Source: Sphingomonadales bacterium (GTDB lineage: Bacteria > Pseudomonadota > Alphaproteobacteria > Sphingomonadales > Sphingomonadaceae). From it: 64,000 bases of DNA. Under the pieces are notes generated by a model. That model did not search any database, was not told the origin of the DNA, and saw only the letters and a program-made list of their open reading frames with translations. Both the position numbers and the translations under genes were made by a program. The stretch's first letter is position 1; the number at the start of each line of letters is the position of its first letter. The stretch is from NCBI GenBank assembly GCA_012032285.1, contig JAAURJ010000007.1:1-64000 (forward strand), written 5' to 3'. Below, one piece after another: positions 59,882 through 64,000 of the stretch.

Positions 59882-61258
59882 TTATTGACTTGCGACCACT
59901 TCACTACTCTCCCCGCCCTGCGCGGCGGAGCTTGTTCTGGTGTCTTGCACCACCCCATCTTGCGCAGGCATATCGGCGCCCTCAATGACGACCAATTCCT
60001 CAACAATGCCCATGCGTTCGAACCGGATCCGGCCCCCGGAAATATCAATCAGGTTATGGCCAGTGGGCAGCTTCGCCCCCTTCATCCAGGTCGTGCCGTC
60101 TGCGGTGCGGATAAAAGAGGGGTCACCTTCGACATAAGTGGCATAACCAAAACTGCTTTTTGAGAAAAAATATTGCAGATTATCATCGCCCCTTTGCCCG
60201 GTCATGGCAAAGGAAACTGATTTGATCAGCGGCAGATCGGCAAGGATCGCTTGCCGCAACTCCGCCTGACGGTTGCCGGGAAGATATTCGCTATCAATCA
60301 CCAGCGATCGGCCATTGCCGGGCCGGGCCTGAGCGTCGATCGCCTGCGCTTCCAATATCGCGGTCGCGCTATCGGCAAGGCCATCCATGCTTTGCACGGC
60401 AATTTCGGCGTCAGGATATTTTTCACGGGCATAGTCACGCAGCCGGTCCAGTTCGGCATCGGTACGCAAAAGACCGGTGATCATCAAATGGCCGTCCGCG
60501 GCCTGTTCCACCGACAGATCGGCAAAACCAACCCGTTCCAGCCTGGCCTCCACCGCAGATGGGTTATGAAAACTTTGCCCGATCCAATCACGGGCGGGGA
60601 TATAGCCGATGATAGCAATGAACAACAACGCCGCCGCCGCCGCCCATATCGGCCAGCGTCTTTCCAATTGCCATCTCTCCTCCAAAACCTGATACCGTGC
60701 AGAAAAATGGGTTAGCATATTTTGGAAAGCCGCGCCTTCCATTGGCATTTTGGTTAGCAATTGTCCGGACGCACTTTTGGTCTGTGTTTTTTCGGTCGCT
60801 GCCACCATAGATGGTTCAGACGCAATGTGCTCTTCACCCGAAGGATTGCCGGTTTCTTCGTCTGTTAGGGAAGGCCAATTCTGCTCCGTCAGGCGCAGCG
60901 CTTCATCCCACCGGTCCGATTGAGCATCGCCAATTGCGATAAAAACACCGCCCGCTTCAAATGGCACAAAGGGTGGAAGCTGTGCCCTTGCGCCTTCGCT
61001 TAACTCTTGCCCCAACAAACCAACCGTGCCCGAAAGCATTTCGATAACCGAAACATCGCCGCCCAGATGGAGCGCCAGCGAAAAATCCTTATCCTTTATA
61101 CCGCGCAGAACAATGTCATGGGAAAAACTATGGCCGATTGTCACCTTCAATCCGGGCGAGAGGCGATAGCGGGCATCGCGTTGCCGCCCGGTCAGCACGC
61201 GCAAAATCATGCCCGCCTGCATTTGTGCGTTGGTGGCTGCGTTCATGGCCAGATCCAT
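59882..61258 (-). CDS. sctD: T3SS inner membrane ring protein SctD
   Basis: 458 residues. N-terminal FHA-like cytoplasmic domain (ARYRLSPGLKVTIGHSFSHDIVL), one membrane helix WPIWAAAAALLFIAIIGYIPA near 205-225, then periplasmic ring modules: VEARLERVGFADLSVEQAADG, LDRLRDYAREKYPDAEIAVQS, NRQAELRQAILADLPLIKSV. This FHA-TM-ring order is diagnostic of SctD (YscD/PrgH). The FHA phosphothreonine-site residues (RL-GHS) look partly kept. A second start at 61246 is possible. Confidence 0.85.
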   Translation of the reverse strand: MDLAMNAATNAQMQAGMILRVLTGRQRDARYRLSPGLKVTIGHSFSHDIVLRGIKDKDFSLALHLGGDVSVIEMLSGTVGLLGQELSEGARAQLPPFVPFEAGGVFIAIGDAQSDRWDEALRLTEQNWPSLTDEETGNPSGEEHIASEPSMVAATEKTQTKSASGQLLTKMPMEGAAFQNMLTHFSARYQVLEERWQLERRWPIWAAAAALLFIAIIGYIPARDWIGQSFHNPSAVEARLERVGFADLSVEQAADGHLMITGLLRTDAELDRLRDYAREKYPDAEIAVQSMDGLADSATAILEAQAIDAQARPGNGRSLVIDSEYLPGNRQAELRQAILADLPLIKSVSFAMTGQRGDDNLQYFFSKSSFGYATYVEGDPSFIRTADGTTWMKGAKLPTGHNLIDISGGRIRFERMGIVEELVVIEGADMPAQDGVVQDTRTSSAAQGGESSEVVASQ

Positions 61259-61279
61259 TTGCGGTAAAGGCGAGGCGGT

Positions 61280-63118
61280 TTAATCATATTTATTCCCGCG
61301 CCGCTTTTTTTTGTCTCCATCAGGCAGTTTGCTCAAATCAACCGGATTGAAACTGCCCGCTTGGCCAGCCGATGCCGCCGCTGAAATAGGACGGTTAGAC
61401 AATATACGCGGGGTAATGATCACAATACGTTCAACCCGGCGATACCCCTTTGTCCTTGTACCGATAATCGGCAGGCCGCGTTTCGAATTGGTGGTTTCCT
61501 CAATCGAAATACCTCCAATGATAAGGCTCTCCCCTTCCCGAATATCGGTTGAGGTGGATAGAAGATTATTTTTGATGATCGGCAAATTGCTCCCCGGCTG
61601 AATACCGATCAGTTGCCCGTCACGGACGTCAATATTCAACCGCACCATCAATGAGTCAGTTTCGCGTGTTATGCTTGGCAAAATTTTCATGAACGTGCCA
61701 AAACGGTAATCTACAATTTGCGCCACACGTTCGCCTTGCGCTACCACCGGGTAAATTTGCCGGTTATCGCTGATCGCAGGTTCATTGTCGCGGGCGATCA
61801 AACGTGGGCGCTGCTCAACGCGGGCATAACCTTTATTTTGCAGCGCATTGATTTGGGCAGAAACAAATTCCGCAGGCGATGTTAGGCTATCTGTCGATCG
61901 CAGGTCCAATGACACTCCACCGCTATTCAACGTGCCGCCAAAAAGACCGCCCAGCGCTTTGACCCCAAAACTTAAATCAATACCCAAAGAACTTAGTTTG
62001 GACACATCCAAGTCCAAAATCACCGCTTCGATTTCCACCTGCACTTTGGGCCGGTCAAGGGTGCGGATCAGGCCGTCATACACCTCCATCGCTTCGGGCC
62101 GGTCGCGGATCATCACAGCATTGCGGTCCGCTACGGCAGTAATGCGGGGGCCATTAGGATCGGGACGGCTATTGTCTTTTTGTACTACCACCGGCGGGGC
62201 AAAGGGATTGCCATATCCGCCGCCGCCGCCATATAATATGCCGCTATCCACTTCACCCTGCGTGGGCAGTTGCCTGTTGCCCTTGGCAATCACTTCGGCG
62301 CTTTGCACCGCCCCGTCGCCCATGATGGCGGTAATCTGCGATGCAACGCCGGGTATGACAATAGTCTGATCCCCGGCCGCTATTGTCCGGTCCTGCGCGT
62401 CGGCATATTTCAGGAAATAGGTGCGCACTTCATAGGGCTGCCGCGCGGTCGACCGGCTTGAAACACTGTAATCCGGGTCATAACTGGACGGGTCATATTT
62501 TTCGGGCAAGGATTTGCGTGCTGCCATGCCCTGCCCCGGCTTGTTAAGCGGAGACACGATATCTGATCCGTCAGGGACAGCAGGGGTTATGGCCGCCTGC
62601 GTCACATCATTGGATGCAATAACCGGCGGCGGTGCTGCGGTCTGCGAAAGCTGCGCAATACGCTCCAGAAATTCGGGCACGCCTGATGCGACAACGCTGC
62701 CATTGCCGGCCTTCACCGAATTGCCATTGCCGGTCAGCTTCATTCGCTGCGCCTGCGCCACAACGCCAGCGGGCGATTCCGTCCGAAAACTGCGCGAGCT
62801 AATCTCGTCCGCGGCATAAATACGCACAACCGAACCATCATAATAGGCGACCATGTTAAAGGTTTTGGACATTTGCCGCCAGATATTGCCCGGCTTGTCT
62901 ATCCATGTCGCTGACAAATTCTTATTGCTGATCCGGTTGCTTATCTTCACCTTCAGGCCCGATTGGGCGAACAGGTCCATGACCGTCGATTGCACACTTT
63001 CCTGTTGCGGCGATAGCTTAATCGTTTTCGACGGAAAGGGAGGTTCAGATGCGTTTGCCACACCGGAAAAGGGTATAGTCAAAATGGCTATTGCCAAAGG
63101 CAGGCATCTCTTGGTCAT
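61280..63118 (-). CDS. sctC: T3SS outer membrane secretin SctC
   Basis: 612 residues. Sec signal MTKRCLPLAIAILTIPFSGVANA; N-terminal periplasmic domains N0-N1 (SVQSTVMDLFAQSGLKVKI, AYYDGSVVRIYAADEISSR), further N domain with RPEAMEVYDGLIRTLDRPKVQVEIEAVILDL, and the C-terminal secretin core: VEQRPRLIARDNEPAIS, MKILPSITRETDSLMVRLNIDV, RGLPIIGTRTKGYRRVERIVIITPRIL. The secretin defines this as an injectisome and not a flagellum. Four-base overlap with sctV. Confidence 0.93.
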   Translation of the reverse strand: MTKRCLPLAIAILTIPFSGVANASEPPFPSKTIKLSPQQESVQSTVMDLFAQSGLKVKISNRISNKNLSATWIDKPGNIWRQMSKTFNMVAYYDGSVVRIYAADEISSRSFRTESPAGVVAQAQRMKLTGNGNSVKAGNGSVVASGVPEFLERIAQLSQTAAPPPVIASNDVTQAAITPAVPDGSDIVSPLNKPGQGMAARKSLPEKYDPSSYDPDYSVSSRSTARQPYEVRTYFLKYADAQDRTIAAGDQTIVIPGVASQITAIMGDGAVQSAEVIAKGNRQLPTQGEVDSGILYGGGGGYGNPFAPPVVVQKDNSRPDPNGPRITAVADRNAVMIRDRPEAMEVYDGLIRTLDRPKVQVEIEAVILDLDVSKLSSLGIDLSFGVKALGGLFGGTLNSGGVSLDLRSTDSLTSPAEFVSAQINALQNKGYARVEQRPRLIARDNEPAISDNRQIYPVVAQGERVAQIVDYRFGTFMKILPSITRETDSLMVRLNIDVRDGQLIGIQPGSNLPIIKNNLLSTSTDIREGESLIIGGISIEETTNSKRGLPIIGTRTKGYRRVERIVIITPRILSNRPISAAASAGQAGSFNPVDLSKLPDGDKKKRRGNKYD

Positions 63119-64000
63119 GCAGCGTTCCTCTCTGCAGCAGATAAATTTTCATCATGATTGAGCGCATCCGCCGCGCGGTTCATTTCGCCCAATATATCAA
63201 GCGGCACGGCGGGGTTGAGCTCGTTAAAAGACAGCACGGCGGTGCCCGGCAAATCGGCCCCGATCAAAAGCCGCAGCGGGCGGCGCAAATCCTGTGAGGT
63301 TAAAATCACCTGCGCCCCAGTTGCATCGCTTTCGCTGCGCACCAGCGCGATCAGGGCGCGCATTTGCGCCGGGTTTATGGCCAGCCGGAACTGCCCGTCC
63401 ACCTCGGTCAATGTCTCACGGATAATCGCTTCTAACTCGCTACCGATCATCAACGCTTTCAACCGGCCATCGACGCAAAGCGGTGCATTGATCTGCCGTC
63501 TTATGGCCACACGCACGCGCTCCACCATAGGTCCGGTATCGCGCTCATATTGGGCGACATCGGCAATGGCCTCTACTATGTCGCGTAAATTGCGGACCGA
63601 AACGCGCTCTTCGGCCAGTATCTTCAATATCTCGGCAATCTTGCCCACCGGCACGGCGCGAACCGCTTCTTTGACGACTTCGGGATATTCCTCACCCAAC
63701 CGGTCGAGCATATTGGTAACTTCCTGAAGCCCCAAAAATATCGGCAGGTTATTTTCAAGCAGATGCTCGGTCAGCAGCGCGATATGCAAGGGCGGGTTTT
63801 CGGCGCTGGATATGCCCTGCCCCAGCGGCGCTTCAAAAGCCTGCAAATCCCAGCCATTGGCCGTAAAATCCCCACTGCAATCGAGCGAAAGTGTGGGGAT
63901 GGGAACACCGGTGCGCGTCTGCACCCGTTCCACCGCCGCCGCGACTTCTGCATTCAGTAGGGCGAAATCGGGGCTGCCGCTTTCTATACCAACCGTCAGC
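63115..64000 (-). CDS. sctV: T3SS export gate protein SctV, C-terminal part (5' end outside window)
   Basis: FlhA/YscV family. The visible 295 residues, open to the window edge, are the cytoplasmic nonameric ring: VERVQTRTGVPIPTLSLD, ALLTEHLLENNLPIFLGLQEV, EYPEVVKEAVRAVPVGKIAEILKILAEERVSVRNLRDI, YERDTGPMVERVRVAIRRQI, LTSQDLRRPLRLLIGADLPG. The membrane half lies beyond 64000. First gene seen of the operon. Confidence 0.92.
   Translation of the reverse strand, partial: LTVGIESGSPDFALLNAEVAAAVERVQTRTGVPIPTLSLDCSGDFTANGWDLQAFEAPLGQGISSAENPPLHIALLTEHLLENNLPIFLGLQEVTNMLDRLGEEYPEVVKEAVRAVPVGKIAEILKILAEERVSVRNLRDIVEAIADVAQYERDTGPMVERVRVAIRRQINAPLCVDGRLKALMIGSELEAIIRETLTEVDGQFRLAINPAQMRALIALVRSESDATGAQVILTSQDLRRPLRLLIGADLPGTAVLSFNELNPAVPLDILGEMNRAADALNHDENLSAAERNAA

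Noticed and set aside
54661-64000. Flagellar export genes
   Set aside because: A secretin, an FHA-type SctD and a YscJ-type lipoprotein are present and no hook, rod or flagellin genes are seen.
1-64000. tRNA and rRNA genes
   Set aside because: Looked for GTTCGA-type T-loops with CCA ends and rRNA-like stretches; none was convincing by eye.

Overview
The window reads as chromosomal DNA of a sphingomonad-like alphaproteobacterium. This rests on gene content and order rather than a database match: rsmB-rpe-heparinase-purH synteny, a DUF1476 ATPase-inhibitor protein, a SUF-only Fe-S operon headed by an Rrf2 regulator, DUF465/DUF6356/DUF898 proteins, split UGM-like/GtrA envelope genes, and three kinds of dispersed palindromic repeat.

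Layout. 1-5333: rsmB (5' cut by the window edge), rpe, a heparinase II/III-like protein and purH in a tight plus-strand run, plus a small membrane protein. 5366-9327: RhlE-type helicase (minus), quinone oxidoreductase, DUF1476, bolA, grxD. 9446-18525: AraC-type regulator, then the SUF operon (regulator, sufB, sufC, sufD, sufS, sufT, sufA) with two small secreted proteins inserted in it, then a HAD nucleotidase and dapD. 18526-24137: a gene-free stretch that may encode a small RNA, a YdcH-like protein, terC, two minus-strand lipoproteins, uvrB. 24134-25205: a compact promoter-operator followed by a RAMA-domain protein and a HigBA toxin-antitoxin pair. 25223-36260: cell wall, stress and housekeeping genes including thrS, an M48 protease and the glyoxalase pair gloA-gloB. 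36262-43064: an envelope glycan group (GH30, UGM-like flavoprotein, GtrA, sulfatase-like enzyme, GT-C membrane protein). 43274-49307 (minus): pteridine reductase, folB, rRNA methyltransferase, thrC, GMC oxidoreductase, sterol desaturase. 49459-54642: pentapeptide-repeat, ankyrin, class-3 lipase and DUF1521-like proteins.

54661-64000 (minus, running off the right edge) is the most notable system: a non-flagellar type III secretion apparatus, in transcription order sctV, sctC, sctD, sctF-like, sctI, sctJ, sctK-like, sctL, sctN, sctO, sctP. The secretin and FHA-containing SctD make it an injectisome, not a flagellum. Two neighbours without Sec signals (lipase and DUF1521-like protein) are candidate substrates.

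A caution for the reader: about twenty genes, including essential ones such as uvrB, dapD and sufS, are broken by single-base shifts that are repaired by adding or removing one base, usually in a short homopolymer. This pattern looks like sequencing error, so I annotate these as one gene each and give the shift position.
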